From assembly GCF_947500065.1 (NCBI RefSeq), contig NZ_CANMQT010000013.1, positions 62,001 through 126,000 of the forward strand: a DNA stretch of 64,000 bases, read 5' to 3'. This DNA comes from an uncultured Aquimarina sp. (GTDB lineage Bacteria; Bacteroidota; Bacteroidia; Flavobacteriales; Flavobacteriaceae). The position numbers and the translations under genes were made by a program. Below the pieces are notes generated by a model that was given only the letters and a program-made list of their open reading frames with translations, did not search any database and had not been told where the DNA came from. Shown here piece by piece: positions 26,809 to 37,600 of the stretch (position 1 is the first letter of the stretch; every line of letters begins with the position of its first letter).

Positions 26809-27744
26809 TAGTTTGATGCCAGCAATTAAAATTAGTTTACTCTTAATCATTTTCAAAAAAATGTAAAGAGGTTTAGGAGCCATTAGTAATATTTTTTGCT
26901 TTAGATTCAGATTTTTATAATCAATTTCTCCCTTGTATTTTTTTGCTGTTTTTTGATCTCCCGCAGATTTGTAGAGCAAGGAAGTTGCATATCTGTTTAG
27001 ATCCAAGTATTTTTTTAAACTAGGATTGGTTTCTTCCTCTTTCTTAAATTTACTTAGATCCTGAAAGTTTCTTTTCAGTGTATCCGTGTTTGAAATTCTA
27101 TTGTTCGCATTTAAGTTATAGGTAGCGGTAACATAGGTAGCAAGTGCTACTTCATATCTAAGAGCAATTCGGATCCAAAGATCCGTGTCTTCTCCCGCTC
27201 CGTGCGTGATATCAGTATCAAAAACGCCAATAGTATTCAGAATGTTCTTAGGAATAGCAACTGCCGAAGTCCATGCTATAGCATCTATAGTGCTCGATTC
27301 AAAGAAATCATCAACAATTATTAGTGTATTACTATTGATGTCGATGTTCTTAAAATTGGCTAAAAAAGTAGATTTCGCATTAAATCTTTTTTCATAAGAT
27401 GTTGTAAATAAACCTGCTTTTGGAAATTTTTGAAATAATCGAAATAGTACTTCAAGATGATTAGGATACCAATAATCATCTGCATCAAGAAAAGCAATTA
27501 ATTCGCCACTAGCTTTTTCAATTCCCAAATTTCTAGCTTTTGAGACACCATTATTTTTGGTTATTAAGTATTGTATCCTTTCATCCTGATATCTGTTTAC
27601 AATTTCTTCACTTTGATCAGTAGAACCATCATTGATGATCACAATCTCATAATCTGTATAACTTTGGTCAAATACAGATTGCAATGTTTTAGCGATACTA
27701 TTCTCTTTGTTGTAAAGTGGAATTATAATGGAGAAAAAAGGCAC
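26794..27744 (-). CDS. Glycosyltransferase family 2
   Basis: A 316-residue GT-A enzyme: FSIIIPLYNKENSIAKTL, VINDGSTDQS, NGVSKARNLGIEKASGELIAFLDADDYW (DXD) and a later acceptor region with GAGEDTDLWIR. Start is GTG and shares one base with the stop of the preceding GT2 gene, so both are translated together. Donor unknown. Confidence 0.92.
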   Translation of the reverse strand: MPFFSIIIPLYNKENSIAKTLQSVFDQSYTDYEIVIINDGSTDQSEEIVNRYQDERIQYLITKNNGVSKARNLGIEKASGELIAFLDADDYWYPNHLEVLFRLFQKFPKAGLFTTSYEKRFNAKSTFLANFKNIDINSNTLIIVDDFFESSTIDAIAWTSAVAIPKNILNTIGVFDTDITHGAGEDTDLWIRIALRYEVALATYVTATYNLNANNRISNTDTLKRNFQDLSKFKKEEETNPSLKKYLDLNRYATSLLYKSAGDQKTAKKYKGEIDYKNLNLKQKILLMAPKPLYIFLKMIKSKLILIAGIKLSSFE

Positions 27745-28622
27745 TATGTTTTGTTTTTAGTTAAGCAAAAGTAACCTAAACGATAGAAATCGTAGCATAA
27801 AATGGATGGATAAGACGAATGTAGATTTTTTTTAAGTAAATTTTTCGAGATTCTAAAAACAAAAGAAACAACTTTGTCAATTTTTAATTTATTCATTTTA
27901 TAGTATAAACTAGAAACCTTGTATCGGTCATAAGCTAGTTTGTTGGTATCGATTAATTTAATTAAATTCTCTACGGCAAATTCGGTTTTTCTTATAAAAG
28001 TTTCCGCATCATCATTGGCATCATGAATTACTGGATTTATAATGTAATGAATAGGAATTTCTCTTTTAGAAATGGCATCAAAAAAGACGACATCTTCGCA
28101 TCCGTATTTTTGTAAGGATTCATCAAATGTTATGATATCAAAAATATTTTTGTTTATTAAAAAATTTGAGGAACAAACAATAGATCTTTTGTTTGCTGCA
28201 CTTTGCGAAACTGATTCTCTTTTTTTAGTATAAATCCAACGTAATTTATACGGTTTTTTTGGCGGTTCTTTTAAATAGGTCATTCCTCCAGTAACAACTT
28301 TACGATTGATATTTTCTAAATATGTTTTGATGAAATTTTCATTTTCAGGAAATGTACCAGCATCAATAAATAAGAGTTTATCGTATGAAGCTTCAGAAGC
28401 TAAGAGGTTTCTTATAGCGCTTCTCCCTATATTTTTTGGCAACTTTCTAAAAGAACATTCAGGTAAACTATTGATAGCACCATTTTCCTTTAGAAACAGA
28501 TCGGATTGGTCATCAAACACCAATATTTCAAAAGAAATGCCACATAAAGAAACCTGTTTATAGACTTCTTTAATCAATGGAATTACATTGTAATTATAAA
28601 CTGGGATCAAAATTGATAACAT
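27744..28622 (-). CDS. Glycosyltransferase family 2 (7C-like end)
   Basis: A 292-residue GT2-type enzyme: LSILIPVYNYNVIPLI, VFDDQSD and NIGRSAIRN. The usual DXD is DAGTF at the end of a strand (LLFIDAG), so the second acid is missing. The GYGCEDV-like segment KYGCEDVVFFD matches the galactosyltransferase C-terminal motif (Glyco_transf_7C). It is the first gene of a two-gene minus-strand unit. The altered DXD could mean a different metal site or donor. Confidence 0.85.
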   Translation of the reverse strand: MLSILIPVYNYNVIPLIKEVYKQVSLCGISFEILVFDDQSDLFLKENGAINSLPECSFRKLPKNIGRSAIRNLLASEASYDKLLFIDAGTFPENENFIKTYLENINRKVVTGGMTYLKEPPKKPYKLRWIYTKKRESVSQSAANKRSIVCSSNFLINKNIFDIITFDESLQKYGCEDVVFFDAISKREIPIHYIINPVIHDANDDAETFIRKTEFAVENLIKLIDTNKLAYDRYKVSSLYYKMNKLKIDKVVSFVFRISKNLLKKNLHSSYPSILCYDFYRLGYFCLTKNKT

Positions 28623-28681
28623 TTATAGATGCTTTACTAGAAGTTTATAATTATTTTTAGGACAAATTTGTAATTGGATAG

Positions 28682-29512
28682 ATGAGTAACCTTAATAGAG
28701 ATAAAATTGCCGATCTTATTTTTTTAAAGCTCAAAGATAATGAAGAAGTTTTAAAAAATCACTTTGATCAGAAAAGTGAAGGTATAGGCTATTTTTACTT
28801 GGATGATCTGCTTCCTGTAGAATTGGTCAAAGATATTTTTGATAAATTTCCTCTTACAAAAGATATAAAAGTTAAGAGAAGTATTAGAGAGTATAAATAT
28901 GTGGCTGCTCAGATGAATAAGTACCATCCTTTATTAGAGGAAGTTATTTATGCATTTCAGGATGCTAGAATTGTAGATCTTATTGCAAAAATATGTGGTT
29001 ATAGTGGTGTAATACCTGATGAAAATCTTTATGCAGGAGGTATTTCTATGATGGGAAAAGGGAATTATTTAAATCCACATTTAGATAACTCTCATGATAA
29101 AGATATAAAGTATTGGCGTGTGCTTAATCTGTTATATTATGTTACTCCGGATTGGAAACCTGAAAATGGAGGAAGCCTGGAATTATGGCCAAAAGGGTTA
29201 AAGAGTAATCCTATATCAATAAACTCAAAGTTCAATAGATTGGTAGTTATGGCAACTCATAAGAATTCTTGGCATTCTGTAGGTAAAGTAAAAGTTGATC
29301 ATGTGAGATGCTGTGTTTCTAATTATTATTTCTCTACGGAACCTGTTGATGCTAAAAGGTCTTTTCATGTAACTACTTTTAGAGGTAGACCTGGTCAATA
29401 TTTTAAAGATAAAATATTAAAACTGGATTCATCGATAAGAATGGGAGTTCGAAAAATATTTAAAAAAGGAATTCGAGAAAATCCTCATGTATATAAGAAG
29501 GACGATTCTTAA
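28682..29512 (+). CDS. 2-oxoglutarate/Fe(II) oxygenase
   Basis: A 276-residue member of the 2OG-Fe(II) dioxygenase superfamily. The iron triad is His133-x-Asp135 (PHLDNS) and His198 (SWHSV); Arg209 (HVRCCV) is placed to bind 2-oxoglutarate. A double-stranded beta-helix pattern surrounds them (LNLLYYVTPDW, GGSLELWP). Sited among glycosyltransferases and methyltransferases, it may hydroxylate or otherwise oxidise a glycan or lipid precursor; the substrate is unknown. Transcribed alone on the plus strand between two minus-strand units. Confidence 0.85.
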   Translation: MSNLNRDKIADLIFLKLKDNEEVLKNHFDQKSEGIGYFYLDDLLPVELVKDIFDKFPLTKDIKVKRSIREYKYVAAQMNKYHPLLEEVIYAFQDARIVDLIAKICGYSGVIPDENLYAGGISMMGKGNYLNPHLDNSHDKDIKYWRVLNLLYYVTPDWKPENGGSLELWPKGLKSNPISINSKFNRLVVMATHKNSWHSVGKVKVDHVRCCVSNYYFSTEPVDAKRSFHVTTFRGRPGQYFKDKILKLDSSIRMGVRKIFKKGIRENPHVYKKDDS

Positions 29513-29521
29513 AGAAATAGA

Positions 29522-30502
29522 TTAGTGTATGTCGTTTTCATAAATTCCAAAAACAAAGTCACTCGGATGATTTTTTAAGTATTCATCTTCAAATTCGAAA
29601 AGTTTGTTTAGCACTTTTTCCTTTTCCTCATCTAGTTCTACAAAGTGATGGGAAATATCTTTAAGAGCATTAGCTAAGAGATTACCACCATAGGCAGCCT
29701 CATAAATTGTTTTGTAATTTTTATGAATCGAAGGCATAATTTGAGCTGATTCCACACATTCAGAGGGATCTGCAAGTATCATTCGAATAATTCCGGACCC
29801 ATAAATTCTATTCTTGTATAAGTTTAATTTAAACCTTTTTTTATAAGATTTAGGAATAAGCTTTAATGCTTTATTTGTTTCAATTATTTGATGTCTAGGG
29901 AATTGTAACCTGTTAGATCCTACAAATTCGTTTATAATAAGTTTTCCATCATTTTTTAAAGTATTCTTTATCTTCTTACCTACAAGTTCATCTATATTTT
30001 TAAAGTGATGTAGCGATGCATGAAAAAATACAATATCGAAATAATCCTCAGGAAATTCATATTCATAAAGATCCTGAATTTGAAAATGAATATTGTCTAG
30101 TTTTTGTTCGACTGCTATTTTTTTCGCTGAGTTAAAAAGTACTTCATTAATATCAATACATTGTATCTCTTCAAAATTATTGTAGCCGGCAAATTTAAGT
30201 TCGTGACTACAGACACCACTTCCTAAGGACAGCATTTTTAAACCTTTAGAATTGGATAAAAACTTCTTCATTACAAAATCTTCATACTCTAGTTCTTGAT
30301 CTCCTGTAATGAGCTTATTCCAGCGTTTATGAATTTTCGGGATAATCCACCAATTAGCAGACTGAATGTCTAATTCATTAAAAGCACTTTTGGTTCTTTT
30401 GATGCTATTCAAATTCAGTTTAGACGTAATAAAAGGTAAACCACGTTGTCTAAACTTAGTGTAGGTCTCTATAATGTCATCCAGAGTAATCAGTCTCATC
30501 AC
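29522..30502 (-). CDS. SAM-dependent methyltransferase
   Basis: A 326-residue class I methyltransferase. Motif I is LSLGSGVCSHELKF, followed by an acidic residue at the end of strand 2 (IQCIDIN) and the FDIVFFHASLHHF motif. The long C-terminal part after about residue 220 has no similarity I recognise. Its ATG overlaps the stop of the upstream methyltransferase by 4 bp. Probably O-methylates a sugar in the glycan made here, by context only. Confidence 0.82.
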   Translation of the reverse strand: MMRLITLDDIIETYTKFRQRGLPFITSKLNLNSIKRTKSAFNELDIQSANWWIIPKIHKRWNKLITGDQELEYEDFVMKKFLSNSKGLKMLSLGSGVCSHELKFAGYNNFEEIQCIDINEVLFNSAKKIAVEQKLDNIHFQIQDLYEYEFPEDYFDIVFFHASLHHFKNIDELVGKKIKNTLKNDGKLIINEFVGSNRLQFPRHQIIETNKALKLIPKSYKKRFKLNLYKNRIYGSGIIRMILADPSECVESAQIMPSIHKNYKTIYEAAYGGNLLANALKDISHHFVELDEEKEKVLNKLFEFEDEYLKNHPSDFVFGIYENDIH

Positions 30503-31242
30503 TTTATAACTTCTAATACAACTTCTTGAAGTTGTAAACCATTAACATTATTCTCAGTATCCATAAAGTATTCTTTTGCTTGTATTGTAGTGAAATTATT
30601 TTCTTTCAATCGTTTTTTTAACCCTTCAACAGAATAAATTCTAACATGATCTTCTTGTCCAAAATGTTTTAATCGTTCTTCGGGAGATATGATATTTTCG
30701 TTTTCATAAATATTTCCACTCTTAAACGGAGTTTGAATCAAAATTGTTTTTTTTGGTTTTAGAACTCGGTATAATTCCTGAATTGCTTTTTTGTCATCAA
30801 TAATATGTTCTAAAATATGATAGCAAATTATAAAATCGAAGTAATTATCGGCTACAGGTATTGAAGTTATATCAAAATTATAATCTGCGATAAATTCATT
30901 TTCAAAATCACTACTGTAATAAGAAATATTGCTGTTGTTTTTTAGCCTCCGATATAAAGATCTGGATGGAGAAAAATGTAATATTTTTCCTTTTAATTCG
31001 TGTTCATTTTGAATTATTTGATAAAGGCGTCTTGTTCTAGATATACTACCACAATAAGGACAGATCTTTTCTCCGGATTTTGACGTTATGTATTTCTTTA
31101 AATTGTGATTACATATGTTACAGGTATGTTTTTTGCCAGCGTATAAAAGCGCATATGGAAACCTAATGACCTCTTCGTACTTAAACAAAAAATATCTTGG
31201 AATAACTTTTTTAAAGATTTTTTTTATTGTTTGATACATCAT
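30499..31242 (-). CDS. SAM methyltransferase with zinc-ribbon start
   Basis: A 247-residue methyltransferase. Residues about 37-70 are a zinc-ribbon-like module, with pairs CNICN and CPYCG. The SAM fold follows, with FSPSRSLY in place of the usual glycine-rich motif I, YYSSDFE, and the YFDFIICYHILEHI block of Methyltransf_11. Such proteins are frequent in glycan clusters. It is 7 bp after ftsE on the same strand. Confidence 0.82.
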   Translation of the reverse strand: MMYQTIKKIFKKVIPRYFLFKYEEVIRFPYALLYAGKKHTCNICNHNLKKYITSKSGEKICPYCGSISRTRRLYQIIQNEHELKGKILHFSPSRSLYRRLKNNSNISYYSSDFENEFIADYNFDITSIPVADNYFDFIICYHILEHIIDDKKAIQELYRVLKPKKTILIQTPFKSGNIYENENIISPEERLKHFGQEDHVRIYSVEGLKKRLKENNFTTIQAKEYFMDTENNVNGLQLQEVVLEVIK

Positions 31243-31249
31243 TATGCGC

Positions 31250-31933
31250 TTACCCTTTTCGTTGTACTACTTCAAAAACTTTACTGCCTTCGCATTTCAA
31301 TGTTTTTGATGGGTATTTAAGTAGCAAAGCGTAATCGTGAGTCGCCATTAGAATGGTATTTCCGTTTTTGTTAATATCCTGCAACACTTCCATTACTTCT
31401 ACAGAAGTTTGTGGATCTAGATTTCCTGTGGGCTCATCTGCAAGAATTAATTCTGGGTCATTAAGCAGTGCTCGGGCAATGGCAATTCGTTGCTGTTCTC
31501 CGCCAGATAATTGATAAGGGAATTTAAAATCTTTGGTTTTCATTCCTACTTTATCTAATACATCATCAATCTTACTATCCATAGCTTTCTGATCTGACCA
31601 ACCTGTAGCTTTCAGTACAAATACCAAATTGTCTTTTACAGTTCTGTCATTAAGCAATTTAAAATCCTGGAATACAATCCCTAGTTTTCTTCTTAAAAAA
31701 GGAATTTGATTTTCTTTTAATGTACTGAGATCAAAATCTACGATACTCCCTTCTCCTTCTATCAAAGGGATATCTCCATAAAGCGTTTTCATAAAACTAC
31801 TTTTTCCGGTACCTGTTTTTCCGATCAGATAAACAAAATCTCCTTTATTAACTTCTACGTTAACATCTGACAAAATTAAGCTTTCGCGTTGATAGATTGA
31901 TGCATTTTTAAGGCTTAGAACCGTTTCGGACAT
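31250..31933 (-). CDS. ftsE: Cell-division ATP-binding protein FtsE
   Basis: ABC ATPase, 227 residues: Walker A GKTGTGKSS (about 38-46), Q-loop VFQDFKLL, signature LSGGEQQR, Walker B LILADEPTGNLD and the H-loop MATHDY. FtsE with FtsX controls septal cell-wall hydrolases. The sequence agrees with Bacteroidota FtsE rather than LolD, but these are close and the distinction is by pattern only. ftsX is not in the window. It heads a minus-strand unit whose other two genes are methyltransferases. Confidence 0.88.
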   Translation of the reverse strand: MSETVLSLKNASIYQRESLILSDVNVEVNKGDFVYLIGKTGTGKSSFMKTLYGDIPLIEGEGSIVDFDLSTLKENQIPFLRRKLGIVFQDFKLLNDRTVKDNLVFVLKATGWSDQKAMDSKIDDVLDKVGMKTKDFKFPYQLSGGEQQRIAIARALLNDPELILADEPTGNLDPQTSVEVMEVLQDINKNGNTILMATHDYALLLKYPSKTLKCEGSKVFEVVQRKG

Positions 31934-32063
31934 AATATGAGATGCTAATTTTATTAATTTTAGTAAAAGTAAAAAGTTTATGCAATAATGTATTTATTAA
32001 AAATGTTTTTTTATCCACGTTAATTTTAAGTATTTTTCCAAAGAATTCATACCACTTTTCATT

Positions 32064-33485
32064 TTGCAATTTAATACTGTAGATTTTGCGCTATTTTTCC
32101 CACTTGTTTTTGTTCTGTATTGGTTTGTATTTAATAGATCGATAAAGATTCAAAATGTTTTTCTTGTCGTCGTTAGTTACTTATTTTACTCTTTTTGGGA
32201 TTGGCGATTTTTAGTATTAATCTTTTTAAGTTCTGCGATTGATTTTATAGTAGCCGGACAACTGAAAACTTCTATTGGTAATCAAAAGAAACTATTATTA
32301 GGAGTCAGTATATTTTTTAATCTGGGAGTACTTTTTGTTTTTAAATACTTTAATTTTTTTATAGAAACGTTTACAGAGGTCTTTTTGTTATTCGGTAGAC
32401 CAATATCTTATAGCTCTGTGCAACTTATTCTTCCTGTTGGCATTAGTTTTTATACTTTTCAGACATTGAGTTATACTATAGATGTATATAGAGGAAGAAT
32501 GCGACCGACTAATGATATTGTTTCATTTTTTGCCTTTGTTTCTTTTTTCCCTCAATTGGTTGCAGGACCGATCGAAAGAGCTTCGAATCTATTACCTCAG
32601 TTTCAGAAAATTAGAGTGTTTAATTACAGCAAGAGCATCGATGGATTACAATTAATTCTAGGAGGTTTGTTTAAGAAAATGGTGATTGCAGATAATTGCG
32701 CACTGATTGTTAATAATCTATTCGAAAATTATACAGAATATTCTGGTAGCACCTTGTTTTGTGGAGCCATATTTTTTGGTTTTCAGATTTATGGTGATTT
32801 CTCTGGGTATTCGGACATAGCTATTGGTTCAGCAAGATTATTGGGGTTTGATCTCATGAAAAATTTTAACTTTCCATACTTATCAAAGAATCTGATTGAG
32901 TTTTGGAGGCGTTGGCATATTTCCCTTTCTACTTGGTTTAGAGATTATGTCTACATAGCTTTAGGAGGTAATAGGGTTTCAAACTCCAGATTGATTTTTA
33001 ATATTTTAATAGTTTTTTTACTAAGTGGATTATGGCATGGAGCTAATCTCACATTCTTAGTTTGGGGATTGATTCATGGGATCGTATTGATATGCACTAT
33101 TTTTATAGGCAAGTATGCAAAATTTGGAATGTTCTTAAAGAAACAAAAATCCAATGTTATTGATTTTTTAAGAATAGGAATTACATTTTTTATTGTTACT
33201 ATAGCATGGGTGTTTTTCAGAGCGGAAACCATTACGGAAGCTTTTGGGTATTTAGATAATATATTTTCTTTATCCTTGTTTTCTATTCCGAAGGGAAATA
33301 AATGGTTTTTATTATCCCTGATGGGATACATGATGATAGAGTGGTTTCAGAAAAACAGAGAGCACTTGTTAGATATTCGACATATCTCTTCAAAACCGAT
33401 TAGATATATAATTTATTATGCTACGGTGTTTTTGGTATTTTATTTCGGAGGTGAATTACAAACTTTTATATATTTTCAGTTCTAA
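32064..33485 (+). CDS. MBOAT O-acyltransferase (AlgI-like)
   Basis: A 473-residue membrane-bound O-acyltransferase. The TTG start gives the family N-terminus (MQFNTVDFALFFPLVF). About ten membrane segments, PVGISFYTFQTLSY, FFPQLVAGPIERA, the FWRRWHISLSTWFRDYVYIALGG block and the catalytic His in LSGLWHGAN are all present. It would pass acetyl groups across the inner membrane for O-acetylation of an exported glycan. TAATG coupling with the SGNH gene downstream supports a two-protein system. Confidence 0.92.
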   Translation: MQFNTVDFALFFPLVFVLYWFVFNRSIKIQNVFLVVVSYLFYSFWDWRFLVLIFLSSAIDFIVAGQLKTSIGNQKKLLLGVSIFFNLGVLFVFKYFNFFIETFTEVFLLFGRPISYSSVQLILPVGISFYTFQTLSYTIDVYRGRMRPTNDIVSFFAFVSFFPQLVAGPIERASNLLPQFQKIRVFNYSKSIDGLQLILGGLFKKMVIADNCALIVNNLFENYTEYSGSTLFCGAIFFGFQIYGDFSGYSDIAIGSARLLGFDLMKNFNFPYLSKNLIEFWRRWHISLSTWFRDYVYIALGGNRVSNSRLIFNILIVFLLSGLWHGANLTFLVWGLIHGIVLICTIFIGKYAKFGMFLKKQKSNVIDFLRIGITFFIVTIAWVFFRAETITEAFGYLDNIFSLSLFSIPKGNKWFLLSLMGYMMIEWFQKNREHLLDIRHISSKPIRYIIYYATVFLVFYFGGELQTFIYFQF

Positions 33486-34420
33486 TGATGAAGGCTTTTA
33501 TTCAAAAAACACTGGTATTTCTAATTCCCATCTTACTGGTTTGGGGAGGTTTAGAGTATTTTTATAGAGCTACAGCATCTAATTATTCGTATAAACATCA
33601 AACAATTACAGAGAATTATAAGGATATAGAAACTTTGATCTTGGGAGATTCACATGCGTTATATGGTATTAATCCACAATATATAGATGCTAAGGCGTTT
33701 AATCTTGCTAATATTAGTCAGTCTTTATATTTTGATGAATTACTTTTTAAGAAACATATTGATAGTCTTAATAACCTGAAGCAACTCATTCTAACAATTA
33801 GTTATTTTAGTTTGAGTAAATTAGAAAATTCCGAAGAAAGCACCTGGCGAAAATATTTTTATAGTAATCTAATGGACGTAGACGTTCCGGTTATTTCCAG
33901 ATTTGATGTCCGAGAATACAGCCTGTCTCTTGCTAGGCGATTTAGGGCTTCGGTAGAATTTATTAAATATTATTATGAAAACGGAGAGTCACTTGTGGGA
34001 TGTGATTCTAACGGATGGGGTACATTGTATGAAACTACAACTGGAGTATCTCTGGATAAAGAAAGTTGGAGTACAGCAAAAAGGCATGAAGATTTTTTAA
34101 TGGACTTTGAAGAAAACATAACTAGACTACAATCCATTATTGAATACTGTAAAAAAATAAAATGTAAGGTCTATCTAGTGGATATGCCAGTTTATCATTC
34201 CTATATATCTTTACTTAACCCAGATAAGTTTCAGAAAATAACTAATTCTTGTAACAAACTGGCTCAGGATAATGTTAATGTAACTTATATTAATTTACGT
34301 CAGGATTTTAGATTAGAAGATTCTGATTTTTATGATCCTGATCACCTGAATCATAAAGGAGCTAAAAAATATACTGAAATCATAAATCAAATTATATCTG
34401 ATTCAAAAAATGATGATTGA
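33485..34420 (+). CDS. SGNH-type partner of the MBOAT protein
   Basis: A 311-residue membrane-anchored protein (helix about 8-24). It has an SGNH block I, LGDSHALYG (about 53-61, Ser in GDSH), and a C-terminal block V DPDHLNHKGA with the Asp-x-x-His pair. The lack of close similarity elsewhere fits the diverse AlgJ/AlgX/PatB/DltD partners of MBOAT proteins. It probably places acetyl groups on the glycan in the periplasm. Start overlaps the MBOAT stop by one base. Confidence 0.8.
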   Translation: MMKAFIQKTLVFLIPILLVWGGLEYFYRATASNYSYKHQTITENYKDIETLILGDSHALYGINPQYIDAKAFNLANISQSLYFDELLFKKHIDSLNNLKQLILTISYFSLSKLENSEESTWRKYFYSNLMDVDVPVISRFDVREYSLSLARRFRASVEFIKYYYENGESLVGCDSNGWGTLYETTTGVSLDKESWSTAKRHEDFLMDFEENITRLQSIIEYCKKIKCKVYLVDMPVYHSYISLLNPDKFQKITNSCNKLAQDNVNVTYINLRQDFRLEDSDFYDPDHLNHKGAKKYTEIINQIISDSKNDD

Positions 34421-34600
34421 TGTAATTATCTGTAAAATATTTCGTTATTAAGAAGAAGATTAGGGTATCTTTAACACAAAATTTATTCACGGGAAGCGAT
34501 ATTTACTTTAAGAAAAATTGGTCAAGGAATAACCTTGAGATTTCTATTAAACTGTTATTCTGGTATAATCCAGAATTTAAACTTTGAAAGAAATATTTAC

Positions 34601-37600
34601 ATGAACAAATACATCACTTTGATGCTTTTTGTAGCGATCCTGTTTTCAAAGGTTTCTGCACAACAATCAGCAATTTACACCAATGAACTAGTACTGTATA
34701 ATCAGGCATTAGAACTTTATAATAATAAACAATTTCTGGCAGCTCAGAATTTATTTGATAAAGTTCGGGATGCTGTAGATGACGAGAATATTGATGCAGA
34801 ATGTACGTACTATATTGCTAACTGTGCAGTATGGCTTAATCAAAAAGGCGCAGATACATTGATGGAGGAATTCGTAGTACAATATCCCACTAGTATTAAG
34901 CGTAATGCAGCATATCTTGACGTAGCTAATTACTATTTTGATAACGGTAAATACGCTTATGCCCGTAAGTGGTATGATAAAGTTGATGAAGGTAATATGA
35001 GCCGTTCTGAAAGAGAAAAGTTTAACTTTAATAATGGATATGCATATTTTAAAATTCAACGATTTAACGAAGCTAAGAAGTTTTTAACTCAGGTAGAAGA
35101 GACGGATACATATGGAGCTCAGGCAAAATATTACCTAGGTTTTATAGCCTATGAAGGTGATAATTATCAGGAAGCGGATAAACTTTTTGATGAGGTAAAG
35201 GATCTGGATAAATACAATAAGAATCTATCTTATTTCCAGAGTGATATGAATTTTAAATCAGGAAAGTTTGAGGAAGCTATCAATGATGGATTAGGGCAGC
35301 TTTCTAAATCAAAACCTTCGGAAAAATCAGAACTCAATAAAATTATTGGGGAGAGTTATTTTAATCTTGGTCAGTATGATAAGGCTATTCCTCATCTTAA
35401 AGCATATCGAGGAAGAAAAGGAAAATGGAATAATACAGATTATTACCAATTAGGATATGCATATTATAAAGGAGGTGATTATACCAATGCAATTTCAGAA
35501 TTCAATAAAATAGTAGACGGACGAAACGCTACCGCCCAAAATGCATATTATCATTTAGCCGAATCTTATTTGAGAACGAACCAAAAACAGCAGGCATTAA
35601 ACGCATTTAAAAATGCTTCAGAAATGGATTTTGAAGCGAAGATTAAAGAAGATGCACTATATAATTATGCGAAGTTGAGTTATGAGATTGGTAATTCATA
35701 TGAGAGTACTCCAAAAGTGTTGTTGTCCTACGCAGAAGCCTACCCTAATTCTGAATTTAAAGAAGAAATACAAGAATTATTGATTAGTTCTTACATTACT
35801 TCTAAGAATTATAAAGAAGCTATGGACCTGTTAGAAGGTAGTAGAAATTTTGATGATAAAGTAGTATATCAGAAAGTGGCATTTTTCAGAGGTGTAGAGC
35901 TGTATAATGAAGGGAACTATGCAGATGCGAAAATATATTTTGATAAATCTCTAGCTCAGCAAACAGATCCACGATTTGCAGCAAAGGCCATTTACTGGAA
36001 GTCAGAATGTGACTACTTACAAAATAATTTTGATGAAGCACTGATTGGGTTTAAACAGTTTAAAGGGCAACAAGCAGCCTCATCTACTGATGAATATGCT
36101 GAGATAGATTACAATATAGGATACACTTATTTTAAACTAAAACAATATCCACAGGCGGCAGATTTTTTTGATAAATATTCTAAGAAAAGAGGTGTAGATG
36201 AAATACGATTGACGGATACTTATCTGAGATTAGGAGATAGTCATTTTATTTCTAGTAAATATTGGCCAGCTATGGAAGCCTATAATAAAGCAATCAAAAA
36301 CGGCGGAGCGGATTCGGATTATGCGCATTATCAAAAAGCTATTAGTTACGGATTCGTCAAAAAGAATGATAAGAAAATTAGTGATCTAGAAATGTTTATC
36401 AAACAATATACGAGATCAACTTACCGTGATGATGCCATGTTTGCCTTAGGAAATACCTATGTAGCAGAAAATAAAACCCAAAGAGGAATTGAAGCATACG
36501 ACAGATTGATTAGAGAAGTTCCTAGAAGTTCGTATGTACCAAAAGCGTTGCTAAAACAAGGATTGATTTATTATAATGGAGATCAGGGAAATAGAGCTTT
36601 AACTAAGTTTAAAAGAGTAGTATCCGATTATCCAGGAACAGATGAGGCATTGCAAGCAGTGAATACAGCTAGATTGATCTATGTGGATTTGGGTAGAACT
36701 GATGAGTATTCTAGTTGGGTAAAAGGATTAAGTTTTGTAGATGTTACAGATGCGGATCTAGATAATACATCGTATGAGGCTGCAGAAAAACAGTTTTTAG
36801 AGAATAACCAAAATGCTGCGATCATCGGTTTTCAGAAATATTTGGATGAATTCCCTAACGGTCTTCATGCCTTAAAGAGTCATTTTTATTTAGCGCAATT
36901 GTTCTTTAAGAAAGGGGATAAGCAAGCCACTATTCCGCATTATGAATATGTATTACAAAAAGATAGAACAGAATTTACAGAACAAGCATTAGCAAGATTG
37001 TCTCAGATATATTTGGAGAATCGTAATTATGATAAGGCGATACCTGTATTGGAACGATTAGAAACGGCTGCCGATTTTCCTCAGAATATCATATTTGCAC
37101 AATCTAATCTGATGAAATCACATTATCAATTAGTACATTATCAGGAAACCATAACCTATGCAGAAAAAGTATTGGATAACCCAAAAATCCAGAATGATGT
37201 GAAAAGTGATGCACAAGTTTTTATTGCTCGTGCAGCATTACAAACGGCCGATAATGCGAGAGCCAAAAGAGCATATGCTGAGGTTAGAAAAATAGCTACA
37301 GGAGAACTAGCAGCAGAAGCGTTATATTATGATGCTTATTTCAAAAATAAAGAAGGTAATTATAAAGCATCCAATGAAACGGTGCAGCAATTAGCCAAAG
37401 ATTTTTCGGGATATAAATTATACGGAGCTAAAGGGCTTGTTTTGATGGCTAAAAACTTTTACGGGTTAGAAGATGCGTATCAAGCAACCTATATTTTAGA
37501 AAGCGTCATTAAAAACTTTGCAGATTATCCAGATGTTACAAGCGAAGCACGATCCGAACTCAAAAGAATCAAAGCCGAAGAAGCAAAAACAAATTCATCC

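Noticed and set aside
31250..31933. LolD lipoprotein-export ATPase
   Set aside because: FtsE and LolD are close, but the sequence agrees better with Bacteroidota FtsE. LolC/E-like membrane genes are absent next to it.
20511..34420. Prophage or integrative element around the glycan locus
   Set aside because: No integrase, tail, capsid or att-like repeats; all genes fit glycan synthesis.
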